A DNA stretch of 44,861 nt from Saprospiraceae bacterium (GCA_030729925.1 JANQWK010000040.1:1-44861); one strand, 5' to 3'. Shown: positions 33,660 through 42,962, counted from the first letter of the stretch. Made by a program: numbers and translations. Notes: generated by a model not told the origin, from the sequence alone.

Positions 33660-33973
33660 AGGGCTTTGGTTTTGTTTAATTGTTTATTTGTTTGTTTAAC
33701 CAAAAATATAACATTGTTAAACAAATTCCAAGAAAATATCCTTTATTCTGAAATTAAAACGAATTTTTTTGGACAAAAACCAAAATTTATCTTGAAAATC
33801 AATTCTTTGTACAAAAAAATACAAAATCTTGAATTTTTTAATTTTCAGAAAAAAATGAAAACCATGAAATTTTGTTGAAAGGAGAGTAGGTTTTGAGATC
33901 AATTGCCTCAACAAAGTAGGAAAACAATTTGATTAAGTGGCTATTTCCAGGAAACCGGGGAGTATGATCTTAG
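33660..33973. other. AT-rich intergenic leader region
   Basis: Between the sigma factor start and the end of the lptF/G-like gene lie about 310 bases of very AT-rich DNA with many A- and T-runs. The sigma-factor promoter is at its left side. Two open frames here are low-complexity Lys/Phe/Asn strings and I do not call them genes. I see no RNA gene. Confidence 0.55.
33701..33731 (-). promoter_or_regulatory. Bacteroidota-type promoter of the ECF sigma gene
   Basis: On the minus strand TTG (33729-33731) is followed after exactly 20 bases by TATTTTTG (33701-33708). The layout is identical in spacing to that before the CAU tRNA. Initiation would lie roughly 35 bases before the ATG at 33659. Confidence 0.5.
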
Positions 33974-35056
33974 CTATTGTTGAGCTTTTAGAACGAGGTA
34001 AGTGGCGATACTGCCAAAGAGGATATTGGGTAGCCAAATTCCAAGGAGTACGGGTATGGTATCGCCGCTGGCAAAAACCATGGCGAACCTGGAGAAGAAG
34101 ATAAACAGTGCGCCTATACCTATCCCGACAGCCAGGTGAAAGCCTACTCCGCCTCTGACTTTTCTCGACGCAATGGCCACGCCAATGATGGTCAGGATGA
34201 AGATTGTGATGGCTTCGGCGGTACGCCTATAGCGTTCAATTTCGTATTTTTTGGTATTACCGGCACCTCTTTCTTGCAGGAGTTGGATATAGTTGACCAG
34301 CTGGGGGGTAGTCATCATGGTTTGCTGGTTTTTGTAATCCACAAAATCCTGAGGCTGAAGGTTGATTTCCATATCGAGGTGTTGGCCATCTTCTACGACC
34401 AAGTTTTCTTGCATCCCTTCGAAGGTCCGAATTTGGTAGTTAAACAGTCGCCAGGTGTTATCTTGTTGCCATTCCGCTCTGGAGGCCTTAATCAGTTTGG
34501 TGAGCTGGTGTTGCTGGTCAAAGAATTCGAGCTGGAATTTGAATGCGATGTTGTTGCGAAATTCGTTGACAAAGACCTTGGTATTTTCTGCAATAAAGAG
34601 GTGGACATTGTTTTTTTTCCCTTTGTCCTGATTGGTATGGATATAGGTGTGTTCGAGATCCAAGCGAACTTTATTGCCTATGGGAATGACAAAGTGGTTG
34701 CCAGCCAAATGCAGCAAGGTGAGCAGACTGGCTGCGATCATGTAAGGTCTGACAAACCTTTTGAACCCTACACCCGCATTGAAAATGGAAATAATTTCTG
34801 AGTTGGAGGCCATTCTGGAGGTGAAGAATATGACCGCAATCAGCGTAAACAGCGGCCAAAGCAACCCAACAATAAACAATACAAAGTTGGGATAGTAGTA
34901 GAGTGCCACCTGCTTGGCGGTAATGGGGCTTTCGATAAAACGTTCGACGTTTTCGCTGAAGTCTATGATGACAGATATCATAGAGAAGATGAGTACCGTA
35001 AAGAAAAAAGTACGCAAAAATTTACCAATGATGTATTTGTCTAATTGCTTCAGCAT
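33974..35056 (-). CDS. LptF/LptG family permease
   Basis: The 360-residue product shows the YjgP/YjgQ (LptF/G) pattern: MLKQLDKYIIGKFLRTFFFTVLIF with the first membrane segments, a periplasmic beta-jellyroll part in the middle (about 110-255, with VNEFRNNIAFKFQLEFFD), and three C-terminal membrane helices (ITIFILTIIGVAIASRKVRGG, HLAVGIGIGALFIFFSRF). These permeases form the inner-membrane pump LptB2FG that moves lipopolysaccharide to the outer membrane. Whether this is LptF or LptG is not decided by the sequence. It is the last gene of the secA-deoC-SPOR-rodA-tgt operon, 23 bases after tgt. Confidence 0.92.
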   Translation of the reverse strand: MLKQLDKYIIGKFLRTFFFTVLIFSMISVIIDFSENVERFIESPITAKQVALYYYPNFVLFIVGLLWPLFTLIAVIFFTSRMASNSEIISIFNAGVGFKRFVRPYMIAASLLTLLHLAGNHFVIPIGNKVRLDLEHTYIHTNQDKGKKNNVHLFIAENTKVFVNEFRNNIAFKFQLEFFDQQHQLTKLIKASRAEWQQDNTWRLFNYQIRTFEGMQENLVVEDGQHLDMEINLQPQDFVDYKNQQTMMTTPQLVNYIQLLQERGAGNTKKYEIERYRRTAEAITIFILTIIGVAIASRKVRGGVGFHLAVGIGIGALFIFFSRFAMVFASGDTIPVLLGIWLPNILFGSIATYLVLKAQQ

Positions 35057-35079
35057 GGCACTATGAGTTGATTAAAGCA

Positions 35080-36213
35080 TCAGAGCCTGGTCTGAACAGC
35101 TTTTACCATCGCTGTTTTCCATTCGGAAAAATCTCCGGCGAGGATTCGCTGTCGCGCTTCTCCTACCAGCCACAGAAAAAAACTGAGGTTGTGCAGACTG
35201 GCAATCTGTGCTCCGAGCATTTCCCCGCTATGTGCGAGGTGCCTCAGATAGGCCTTGGAATAATACCTGCTGGCCAAACAAGGTCCTTCCGGATCTATGG
35301 GGCTATAGTCGTCCTTCCATTTGGCATTTTTGATGTTGATGATCCCCTGGCTGGTGTATAATAGACCGTGCCGAGCGTTGCGGGTAGGTAAAACACAATC
35401 AAACATGTCTATGCCCAGTGCAATAGCTTCCAAAAGGTTGGCAGGCGTACCTACCCCCATCAGGTATCGGGGTTTTTCCCAAGGGAGGATACCACAAACC
35501 AATTCAGTGGTCTCGTACATGGCTTCAGCGGGTTCGCCTACAGAAAGTCCGCCGATGGCATTTCCGGGAGCGTCAAACGCAGCAATTGCCTCAGCAGAAG
35601 CACGGCGAAGATCGGGAAAAGTACTGCCCTGGACAATCGGGAACAGGGTCTGTTCATGACCGTACAAAGGCTCCAGGGTATGGAAGTGGTCGAAACATCG
35701 CCCCAGCCAGCGGTGCGTCAATTCCATAGAGGCACGCGCATAGTCGTAGGTGCAGGGATAAGGTGGACACTCATCGAATGCCATGATGATATCGGCTCCG
35801 ATTACCCGCTGGATATCTATGGCGCTCTCCGGGGTAAAATAATGTTTGGAGCCATCAATGTGAGAGCGAAAACTCACTCCCTCAGGGGTAATTTTACGCA
35901 TGTGCCCCAAAGAATATACCTGATACCCTCCACTGTCGGTAAGTATCGGTTTGGACCAGTTGATAAACTGATGCAAACCACCCGCCTGGCGAATAACATC
36001 CAGCCCCGGGCGCAAAAAAAGGTGATAGGTATTGCCGAGGATAATTTGTGCTTTGACCTCATCCTGCAATTCGTATTGATGGACAGCTTTCACCGATCCT
36101 GCCGTACCTACGGGCATGAAAATGGGCGTCTGTATGGATCCACGCGAGGTCTGTATCGTTCCCGCTCTGGCCTTTGTACCCGGGTCTGTTTTTTCGATAT
36201 TGAAGGTCAGCAC
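35080..36213 (-). CDS. tgt: tRNA-guanine transglycosylase (Tgt), zinc-site variant
   Basis: The 377-residue product begins at a GTG (36211-36213) giving LTFNIEKTDPGTKARAG. It has the Tgt active-site strings: the Asp in TDSGGYQVYSLG, AFDECPPYPC, GGLSVGEP, and the nucleophile Asp region DCVLPTRNARHG. It inserts queuine or a precursor at position 34 of GUN-anticodon tRNAs. The C-terminal zinc site is changed: where E. coli has three Cys (PECDCYTCR), this protein reads PEGPCLASR, keeping one Cys. The later His of HNLSFF remains. Many Bacteroidota homologues lack these Cys too, as far as I recall. It lies 10 bases after rodA. Confidence 0.95.
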   Translation of the reverse strand: MLTFNIEKTDPGTKARAGTIQTSRGSIQTPIFMPVGTAGSVKAVHQYELQDEVKAQIILGNTYHLFLRPGLDVIRQAGGLHQFINWSKPILTDSGGYQVYSLGHMRKITPEGVSFRSHIDGSKHYFTPESAIDIQRVIGADIIMAFDECPPYPCTYDYARASMELTHRWLGRCFDHFHTLEPLYGHEQTLFPIVQGSTFPDLRRASAEAIAAFDAPGNAIGGLSVGEPAEAMYETTELVCGILPWEKPRYLMGVGTPANLLEAIALGIDMFDCVLPTRNARHGLLYTSQGIINIKNAKWKDDYSPIDPEGPCLASRYYSKAYLRHLAHSGEMLGAQIASLHNLSFFLWLVGEARQRILAGDFSEWKTAMVKAVQTRL

Positions 36214-36223
36214 TTCCTCACAT

Positions 36224-37633
36224 TTAAATTTGATAGCGGTGGCTGTCGAGTTTCAGAATTACTGCCATCATGACACTAAACCCCAACAAGGCAGAACCGC
36301 CGCGACTAATAAAAGGTAAAGGTATGCCAATAATCGGAACCAGACCCATGGTCATGCCGATATTGATAAAGAAATGAACGAACAGTATGCCTGCGATCCC
36401 ATAAATGTATTGCCTGGAGAAAGCAGATTTTTGCCTTTCGGCTAAAATGGTAAGCCGTATGAGCAGCACCGAAAAAAGTAAAATAATGCTTGCGCTCCCA
36501 ATAAAGCCATGCTCTTCGCCAACCGTGCAAAAAATGAAGTCCGTAGATTGCTCGGGCACATAATTGAGCTTGGTCATGGTGCCATTCAAAAATCCTTTGC
36601 CCTGAATGCCTCCGGAACTGATTGCAAGCTTGGACTGCATGACATTGTACAGGGATCCACGGGGGTCACTTAACTCGGGACGGAGCCACACATTGATCCG
36701 GTCTTGCTGGTGCGGGCGAAGAACATTATTGAACACATATCCCGATGCAAACGCCAGTCCACTACCTGCTATGAATATCACGAACATGAGCGTTCCAAAA
36801 GAAAAATTGGGCTTGCGCTGCAAAACCCAGATCATAGCGATCAAAATCAAGGTAGTGGGAATAATCAGATATACGCTTTGGGTTTGTACAGCCATAGAAA
36901 CCATAATGGCCAGATATACCAGGGCAGAAAAAATGGAAATATTTCTCTGAGGCATATAGAAAGACAAAATCAAAATGAAAACCAGCTCGACCCCCAGTAC
37001 AATGACGGGTAATGGCAATAATAAACCCAGGAGCAGAAATAAAACCACACCGAAACCAATCCCGTAATATGCTCCCGGCAGCCCCTCCCTGTACAGAAGA
37101 ATCAAAAAAGAAAAGAAAACAAGCGCCGAACCTGCATCCGGCTGGAGAAGAATCAACAGGATGGGAGCCAACAAGAGTCCCAATATGGATAGTTGGGAAT
37201 TGGTATTTTTCAAATTCGTGGAGTAGTTGTTCAAAAAAGCTGCAATGGCAAGTGCCGTACCAAATTTTGTAAGCTCTGAAGGCTGTAGGGTAAAGCCGCC
37301 TATTGACAACCAGGAAGTGGCTCCGTTGATCGTTTTCCCGAAAACCAGTACTCCAACGAGCAACATTATGCCCAGTCCATAGATGGGATAGGCAAAGGTT
37401 TGCCAAAAGCGCCAGTCAATAAGCTGGATAAGAAGGAAAGCCACAAAAGATATACCCACCCAAACCGTCTGTCTTCCTATCGGGGTAGAAAAAAACTCCA
37501 GAGAATTATAACGAACGCTTTCGTCGTATCCTACGGCAAATACCATGAGCCATCCGACAGCAACGAGTGCCAGCAAGATGGAAAACGTCACCACATCAAT
37601 ATTTCGAGATCTTGAATTTTTTGAGTTAGCCAT
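36224..37633 (-). CDS. rodA: Rod shape-determining protein RodA (SEDS glycosyltransferase)
   Basis: The 469-residue product has about ten or more membrane helices and the SEDS family strings: TINGATSWLSIGGFTLQPSELTKFG with the conserved Lys, QPDAGSALVF, the extracellular-loop part FIFCTVGEEHGFIGS, and PLPFISRGGSALLGF at the end. SEDS proteins polymerise glycan strands of peptidoglycan with a class B PBP, and RodA drives elongation. It is longer than E. coli RodA (about 370) owing to additional hydrophobic segments in the middle (about 190-290). It lies 16 bases after the SPOR gene and 10 bases before tgt. Confidence 0.93.
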   Translation of the reverse strand: MANSKNSRSRNIDVVTFSILLALVAVGWLMVFAVGYDESVRYNSLEFFSTPIGRQTVWVGISFVAFLLIQLIDWRFWQTFAYPIYGLGIMLLVGVLVFGKTINGATSWLSIGGFTLQPSELTKFGTALAIAAFLNNYSTNLKNTNSQLSILGLLLAPILLILLQPDAGSALVFFSFLILLYREGLPGAYYGIGFGVVLFLLLGLLLPLPVIVLGVELVFILILSFYMPQRNISIFSALVYLAIMVSMAVQTQSVYLIIPTTLILIAMIWVLQRKPNFSFGTLMFVIFIAGSGLAFASGYVFNNVLRPHQQDRINVWLRPELSDPRGSLYNVMQSKLAISSGGIQGKGFLNGTMTKLNYVPEQSTDFIFCTVGEEHGFIGSASIILLFSVLLIRLTILAERQKSAFSRQYIYGIAGILFVHFFINIGMTMGLVPIIGIPLPFISRGGSALLGFSVMMAVILKLDSHRYQI

Positions 37634-37649
37634 TGCAACAATTAGAGCG

Positions 37650-38048
37650 TCAGTTCATGAGTTCAGCCGGCTTAATATCTTGATCTTTAACGGGATAAGA
37701 TCCCGGGTATTCAGTTTGCAACACATACTTCAGCCGAAGCGCCTCCAGTTTGGTCAGAAATGCGCCCGCTCTTAATTTATAGTAAGGGCGGTTATGTACC
37801 CAATTGGTAGCTATACTGGGGTACAGATAGCGGAATGTTTCCATGACCTGCTCCAGCTTCTGCCGATCTGTCGTAGCCAAAATCTGAAGCCGCCATCCTT
37901 CAATATTTGTTTTGGATTTATTGTTTTCCACATACCTTTCTACCATCTGAGTAATCATGGGATCCTCGTGAACGGTGACACTCTGGGAACATAGCGGGTG
38001 TATTCCCACCAACAGGAAAAACAAAGACAAGCAAGCAGGTATTTTCAT
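37650..38048 (-). CDS. Exported SPOR domain protein
   Basis: The 132-residue product has a signal peptide (MKIPACLSLFFLLVGIHPLCSQ). It then has a C-terminal SPOR domain from about residue 50: GWRLQILATTDRQKLEQVME, then RPYYKLRAGAFLTKLEALRLK. SPOR domains bind denuded glycan strands at sites of wall remodelling. It lies just upstream of rodA (16 bases) and downstream of deoC (11 bases). A role in wall growth beside RodA is plausible from the neighbourhood, but is not shown by the sequence. Confidence 0.85.
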   Translation of the reverse strand: MKIPACLSLFFLLVGIHPLCSQSVTVHEDPMITQMVERYVENNKSKTNIEGWRLQILATTDRQKLEQVMETFRYLYPSIATNWVHNRPYYKLRAGAFLTKLEALRLKYVLQTEYPGSYPVKDQDIKPAELMN

Positions 38049-38059
38049 CGGGACAAAAA

Positions 38060-38722
38060 TTAGTTGTTTACGAAAGTATCTGCAACAGAACTGCCAATTC
38101 TGTCAGCACCGGCTTCAATAAGGTTGACAGACTCCTCCAGACTACGAATTCCACCGGAAGCTTTGATTTTGATGCTATCCCCCACCAACGATCTCAGGTA
38201 AGTAATCAACGCTGGATCTGCTTTGCCCCCATTAAACCCGGTAGAATTTTTGATAAAATCAGCTTTGGCTTCTATGCAAATTTCTATTACCTTCCTAAGT
38301 TCCGCATCCGTCAATAAGTGTGCCTCGAGGATCACTTTGATCATTTTCCCCCGCATGTGACAAGCCGTTACCATGCTGCCAATTTCATTGGCGACATAAT
38401 TCCAGTTGCCGCTTTTTACGGCGCTTACATTAATGACCGCATCCACCTCATGTGCGCCATCAGCCGTTGCTTTCTTTATTTCTTCGATTTTGGCCGAGGT
38501 GGAAGAGTAGCCCATCGGAAAACCTACTACGGTAGCTATTTTCAGAGGGGTGCCAGAAAAATGTTGGTTGGCGAAATCAACGAAATACGGGGGAATGCAA
38601 ATGGCTTTGAAAGCCCGCTCCACCGCTATTTTGCCCAACGCATCAATATCTTTTGGCAAGCCATCAGGCCTAAGCATTGAAAAATCAATATACGACCCGA
38701 TATTCATGATCATTGTTTGCAT
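38060..38722 (-). CDS. deoC: Deoxyribose-phosphate aldolase
   Basis: The 220-residue product has the DeoC TIM-barrel strings: AFKAICIPPYFV near residue 40, IATVVGFPMGYSS, GAHEVDAVINV, VILEAHLLTDAEL, and the Schiff-base Lys in FIKNSTGFNGGKAD. A phosphate-binding KASGGIRSLE and an ADRIGSS end follow. It splits 2-deoxyribose-5-phosphate into glyceraldehyde-3-phosphate and acetaldehyde. FIKNSTGF replaces the more common FIKTSTGF. It lies 15 bases after secA and 11 bases before the SPOR gene, so it seems carried in a growth/envelope operon without a metabolic partner. Confidence 0.95.
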   Translation of the reverse strand: MQTMIMNIGSYIDFSMLRPDGLPKDIDALGKIAVERAFKAICIPPYFVDFANQHFSGTPLKIATVVGFPMGYSSTSAKIEEIKKATADGAHEVDAVINVSAVKSGNWNYVANEIGSMVTACHMRGKMIKVILEAHLLTDAELRKVIEICIEAKADFIKNSTGFNGGKADPALITYLRSLVGDSIKIKASGGIRSLEESVNLIEAGADRIGSSVADTFVNN

Positions 38723-38737
38723 TTGTTATAAAAAACC

Positions 38738-41700
38738 TTATTCATCTTTACCGTGGCAGTGCTTGTACTTTTTGCCGCTACCACATGGGCAAAGGTCATT
38801 TCTCCCTACTTTTTTCTCCACCCTTTTTACGGTAGCTGGCCTGGCAGCACCTCTGCTTACGGCTTCTGCAGCTGCTTTGGCACTATCTTCCGACTTATTG
38901 GTTCGGGTTTTGGTAAGATCTGTTTTTTGTTCCCGGGCTTCCTTCAAAGGATTGCCATCGGGAAGCAACAAAAACCCATTGGCCAGGTAAGTTGTCACAT
39001 CCTGGTTGATTTCAAAAACGAGCTGCTCGAAAAGGTTAAATGCCTCCATTTTATACACGACCAGCGGATCTTTTTGCTCGAAAGAAGCTGCCTGAGAAGC
39101 CTCCTTCAATTCGTCCATAGAACGCAGGTGCTCTTTCCATTTTTCGTCAATAATGGCAAGCGTAACCGCCTTTTCCACATCCCTGTAGATAGATTTGCCA
39201 TTGGACTTGGCAGCCTCCTCAATTTCTGCAGTGATGGTAAGTGGTTTGGATCGGCCGTCTGTAAACGGAATAAGGATTCTTTTGTACTGGTGTCCCTGAT
39301 TTTCATAAACGTGCCTGATTTGAGGCAGCAGGATCTCAGCTATTTGATGGGCTTTTTTGTCATACGCTGCTTCAAACTGTTCGCTGATACGCCGCACGAT
39401 CTCATCCGAGCTTCCCTCTTTAACGTCTGCCGCGTCTATTTGCGGATCTATGCTAAGCATGCTGATGGTGTCCTTTCTAAACCGTTCGAAGGACGAGTTA
39501 TTGTTTTTGTGATCGTGAACCAGACTTTCGATCATACCGGAAAACATGTGGCTGAGGTCAACCGACAACCTTTCTCCGGAAAGGGCATTAACCCGTTTTT
39601 TATAAATGGCCTCGCGCTGGATGTTCATGACATCATCGTACTCGAGCAACCGCTTGCGTATGCCAAAGTTGTTCTCTTCCACTTTCTTCTGAGCGCGTTC
39701 AATGGAGCTGGAGACCATAGAATGCTGGATCACTTCCCCCTCTTTGTGCCCCATTCTGTCCATCAGTTTGGCTATGCGTTCAGACTGGAACAAGCGCATG
39801 AGGTTATCTTCGAGCGACACATAGAACTGGGAACTACCCGGATCACCCTGACGTCCGGCTCTACCGCGGAGCTGTCTGTCCACACGGCGGGAATCGTGTC
39901 TTTCTGTACCGATAATCGCAAGTCCACCGGCATCTTTGACCTGCTGGGAAATCTTGATATCCGTACCCCGGCCGGCCATATTCGTAGCAATGGTAACCTT
40001 TCCGGGTTTTCCCGCCTCGGCCACGATCTCCGCCTCGCGCTGATGCTGCTTGGCATTCAAGACATTGTGCTGGATACCGCGCAGATCGAGCATACGGCTT
40101 AACTTTTCGGAGATATCCACGGAAGTCGTACCCACCAATACCGGTCGTCCGGCATTGCTGAGTGCCACAATATCATCAATAACGCTGTTAAACTTCTCTC
40201 TTGCTGTTTTGAAAACGAGATCGTCTCGGTCGTCCCGAACGATAGGTTTGTTGGTGGGAATCACCACCACATCCAGTTTATAGATTTCCCAGAGTTCGCT
40301 GGCCTCTGTTTCGGCTGTACCCGTCATACCTGCCAGTTTGTGGTACATGCGGAAATAATTCTGCAAGGTAACGGTGGCATAAGTTTGGGTAATATCTCCA
40401 ACTTTCACATTTTCTTTGGCTTCGAGCGCCTGGTGTAAGCCATCGGAATAACGGCGACCTTCCATCATACGGCCGGTCTGTTCATCTACAATTTTCACCT
40501 GACCGTCCATGACCACATACTCCTCATCGCGTTCGAAGAGCGTATAAGCCTTGAGGAGCTGGTTGATAGAGTGGATCCTTTTCGATTTTACCGCAAAATC
40601 CTGTGCAATTTTTGCCTTGCGATCCTCTTTTTCAAGTTTGTCGAGGCTGGTATCATTGTCCACCTCCACCATTTCCAGGGCGATATCCGGCATGATAAAG
40701 AAATGGGGATCGTCGTTACCTTGTGCCAGGAACTCTGCCCCTTTTTCTGTAAGCTCTACGTTTCGATTTTTTTCGTCAATGGTAAAGAGCAGGGGTTCAT
40801 CTGCCAGGTGCATATTTTTGGATTGCTCCTGCATATAGAAATTTTCTGCCCGCTGAAGCATGACCTTAACACCGTCCTCACTCAAAAACTTGATCAACGG
40901 CCTGGATTTGGGCAGGGCTCTGTGTGCCCGAAGCAAAGCCATACCTCCCTCGCCTTCTTTATAACCGGTATTGCCCTCCTGGAAAAGCTTTTTGGCATCC
41001 ACAAGGAACTGAGTAGCCAATTTTTTCTGTGCGGCAACCAAGCGCTCAACGACTGGTTTGAGCAAAATGTATTCTTGTTCTTCGGAACCCTGAGGTACCG
41101 GGCCTGAAATAATCAGGGGGGTACGGGCATCGTCAATCAAAACGGAGTCCACCTCATCCACCATGGCGAAATGGTGCTTGCGTTGAACCATCTCTTCAGG
41201 TGAGCGCACCATATTATCGCGCAGGTAATCAAAACCAAATTCGTTGTTGGTTCCGTAGATAATATCGCAGTGATAGGCCTGTTTGCGTTGGTCGGAATGG
41301 GGTTTGTATTTGTCTATGCAATCTATGTGCAGGAGCAAAAACTCGAACACAGGACCTACCCACTCTGCATCCCGACGAGCGAGGTAATCGTTGACAGTAA
41401 TCACGTGTACTCCCTGTCCGCTAAGCCCATTGAGGTAAGCGGGAAGCGTCGCAACCAGTGTTTTACCCTCTCCGGTAGCCATTTCGGCAATTTTGCCATC
41501 GTGCAGCACCATCCCTCCGATCAATTGCACATCGTAGTGCACCATATTCCAGGTAATTTCACCCCCGGCAGCGGTCCAGCTATTTTTCCAATATGCCTTT
41601 TGACCTTCGATCCTGACGTAAGACTTTTGGGGCTTGGCCGCCAGCTCGCGGTCGTGATCCAGGGCAGTCACCTCCAATACCTGATTTTCCGAAAAGCGCC

Positions 41701-42064
41701 TGGAAGTCTCTTTGACTACCGCGAAAGCTTCTGGAAGAAGTTCTTTCAGGATCACCTCCAATGCTTTATCGCGTTCTTTGTGGAGAGCGTCCAGCTCCGC
41801 AAAAATTTCTTCTTTGGTGTGAATATCCTCTTCCTGGGCTGCTTCTGCGCGCGCCTCTGCAATCTGCTTGTCAATCTCGCTCAGGTACTGGGCGATTCTG
41901 GATCTGAACTCCAAAGTTTTCTGGCGAAGCTCATCGTTGCTCAGGGCACGAAAAGCCTGGAAATGCTCGTTGATCTCTTCTACGATCGGCATGTAGGTTT
42001 TGACATCTCGATCGTATTTGGTGCCAAATAGTTTCTTAACGGAGTTGCTGATAAAATCGAACAT
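38738..42064 (-). CDS. secA: Preprotein translocase ATPase SecA
   Basis: The 1108-residue product is a full SecA: the N-terminal helix (MFDFISNSVKKLFGTKYDRDV), Walker A in MATGEGKTLVATLPAYL, Walker B VDEVDSVLIDDART, the preprotein cross-linking domain, the second motor domain with MAGRGTDIKIS and GRAGRQGDPGSSQFY, and the C-terminal zinc tail DLCPCGSGKKYKHC. It drives export through SecYEG. It is about 200 residues longer than the E. coli protein, as is usual in Bacteroidota, with an additional part around residues 400-500. It heads the minus-strand run secA-deoC-SPOR-rodA-tgt-lptF/G. Confidence 0.98.
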   Translation of the reverse strand: MFDFISNSVKKLFGTKYDRDVKTYMPIVEEINEHFQAFRALSNDELRQKTLEFRSRIAQYLSEIDKQIAEARAEAAQEEDIHTKEEIFAELDALHKERDKALEVILKELLPEAFAVVKETSRRFSENQVLEVTALDHDRELAAKPQKSYVRIEGQKAYWKNSWTAAGGEITWNMVHYDVQLIGGMVLHDGKIAEMATGEGKTLVATLPAYLNGLSGQGVHVITVNDYLARRDAEWVGPVFEFLLLHIDCIDKYKPHSDQRKQAYHCDIIYGTNNEFGFDYLRDNMVRSPEEMVQRKHHFAMVDEVDSVLIDDARTPLIISGPVPQGSEEQEYILLKPVVERLVAAQKKLATQFLVDAKKLFQEGNTGYKEGEGGMALLRAHRALPKSRPLIKFLSEDGVKVMLQRAENFYMQEQSKNMHLADEPLLFTIDEKNRNVELTEKGAEFLAQGNDDPHFFIMPDIALEMVEVDNDTSLDKLEKEDRKAKIAQDFAVKSKRIHSINQLLKAYTLFERDEEYVVMDGQVKIVDEQTGRMMEGRRYSDGLHQALEAKENVKVGDITQTYATVTLQNYFRMYHKLAGMTGTAETEASELWEIYKLDVVVIPTNKPIVRDDRDDLVFKTAREKFNSVIDDIVALSNAGRPVLVGTTSVDISEKLSRMLDLRGIQHNVLNAKQHQREAEIVAEAGKPGKVTIATNMAGRGTDIKISQQVKDAGGLAIIGTERHDSRRVDRQLRGRAGRQGDPGSSQFYVSLEDNLMRLFQSERIAKLMDRMGHKEGEVIQHSMVSSSIERAQKKVEENNFGIRKRLLEYDDVMNIQREAIYKKRVNALSGERLSVDLSHMFSGMIESLVHDHKNNNSSFERFRKDTISMLSIDPQIDAADVKEGSSDEIVRRISEQFEAAYDKKAHQIAEILLPQIRHVYENQGHQYKRILIPFTDGRSKPLTITAEIEEAAKSNGKSIYRDVEKAVTLAIIDEKWKEHLRSMDELKEASQAASFEQKDPLVVYKMEAFNLFEQLVFEINQDVTTYLANGFLLLPDGNPLKEAREQKTDLTKTRTNKSEDSAKAAAEAVSRGAARPATVKRVEKKVGRNDLCPCGSGKKYKHCHGKDE

Positions 42065-42215
42065 ATATTCCGGTGCTTGTTGTTATAGAATACGGATCAT
42101 AAAGATATAATATATTTACCTAGGGTAGGTTGGTGCTGCACAAATTGTTCCAAACAGGAGGATTTGTGCATTTGTTGTCAAGATGTCATGATTGTTTGTT
42201 ATCCAAGTACTTGCT

Positions 42216-42962
42216 ATGAAAAGATTTTCCAAGATATATTATTTTGCCGCGCTCGCGTTTTTCTTGATTTTTTTTGTTGCCTGTGAGTTTGACCGGGGTT
42301 ACCGGGATATTCGGGATTTTTATTTTCCCATGCGGGAACTTAAAGAGGGGCTGGTGTATGAGTACCGCTCGGTCAACAACGACAGTCTGGCGCCCTACTA
42401 TTGGTTTTACCGATCCATGCAAACCGATTCGGGAATGTACCTGACCGGCATGAATTATGGACATGATTTTATACCCACCCAGTTTGTCCAGGAAGCCTGG
42501 GTAAGCAATGGAATGCTGTTGGATACGTTATTTTTATATTTTACCGACACCAGCGGCAGGCAGCAACCCCTGGAGGTGGAAATCGAAGCGGGAAATTTGT
42601 TTAGTTTCAGTGCCGGACCCGAGAGTGGGGTACTGCTGTATCGGGTAAAATGGCAGGATCCGTATCAACCGGGGGTATGGACTACGGTGATCAAAAACAG
42701 ACAGTTTGTCAGGGATACCACCTGGATATGGGAGGGAAAACCAATAGACGCAGTAGTGTTCCACCTCAAGGAATTGTTTTCGATAGAAGAGGACGGGGCG
42801 CTGGAGCAAACCTATGACGGGATGGAAATTTACGCCCGTGGTCTGGGTTTGGTTTATACAAAAAAAGTTATCAACACAAACTTTATCCTGGAATATGAAC
42901 TTACAGATCGGTATTCAATGGAAATTTTGGAAGAAAAATTCAGGCGTTATCAGACGCAGTAG
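42216..42962 (+). CDS. Hypothetical lipoprotein
   Basis: Started at the ATG at 42216 (MKRFSKIYYFAALAFFLIFFVACEFDRG), the product is 248 residues with a lipobox FVAC, Cys near 22. The remainder is rich in Tyr, Trp and beta-strand patterns and has no motif I recognise. A TTG at 42192 would give eight more residues but is unnecessary. It is divergent from secA and its 3' end overlaps the next gene by 68 bases, so the two are probably cotranscribed. It may be an outer-membrane lipoprotein. Confidence 0.75.
   Translation: MKRFSKIYYFAALAFFLIFFVACEFDRGYRDIRDFYFPMRELKEGLVYEYRSVNNDSLAPYYWFYRSMQTDSGMYLTGMNYGHDFIPTQFVQEAWVSNGMLLDTLFLYFTDTSGRQQPLEVEIEAGNLFSFSAGPESGVLLYRVKWQDPYQPGVWTTVIKNRQFVRDTTWIWEGKPIDAVVFHLKELFSIEEDGALEQTYDGMEIYARGLGLVYTKKVINTNFILEYELTDRYSMEILEEKFRRYQTQ

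Noticed and set aside
33633-33914. Two short reading frames (81 and 65 residues) in the AT-rich region
   Set aside because: Low-complexity Phe/Lys/Asn strings on opposite strands, explained by AT-rich DNA.
38753-40102. Long plus-strand frame (449 residues) opposite secA
   Set aside because: Antisense shadow of the secA gene with no protein-like features.
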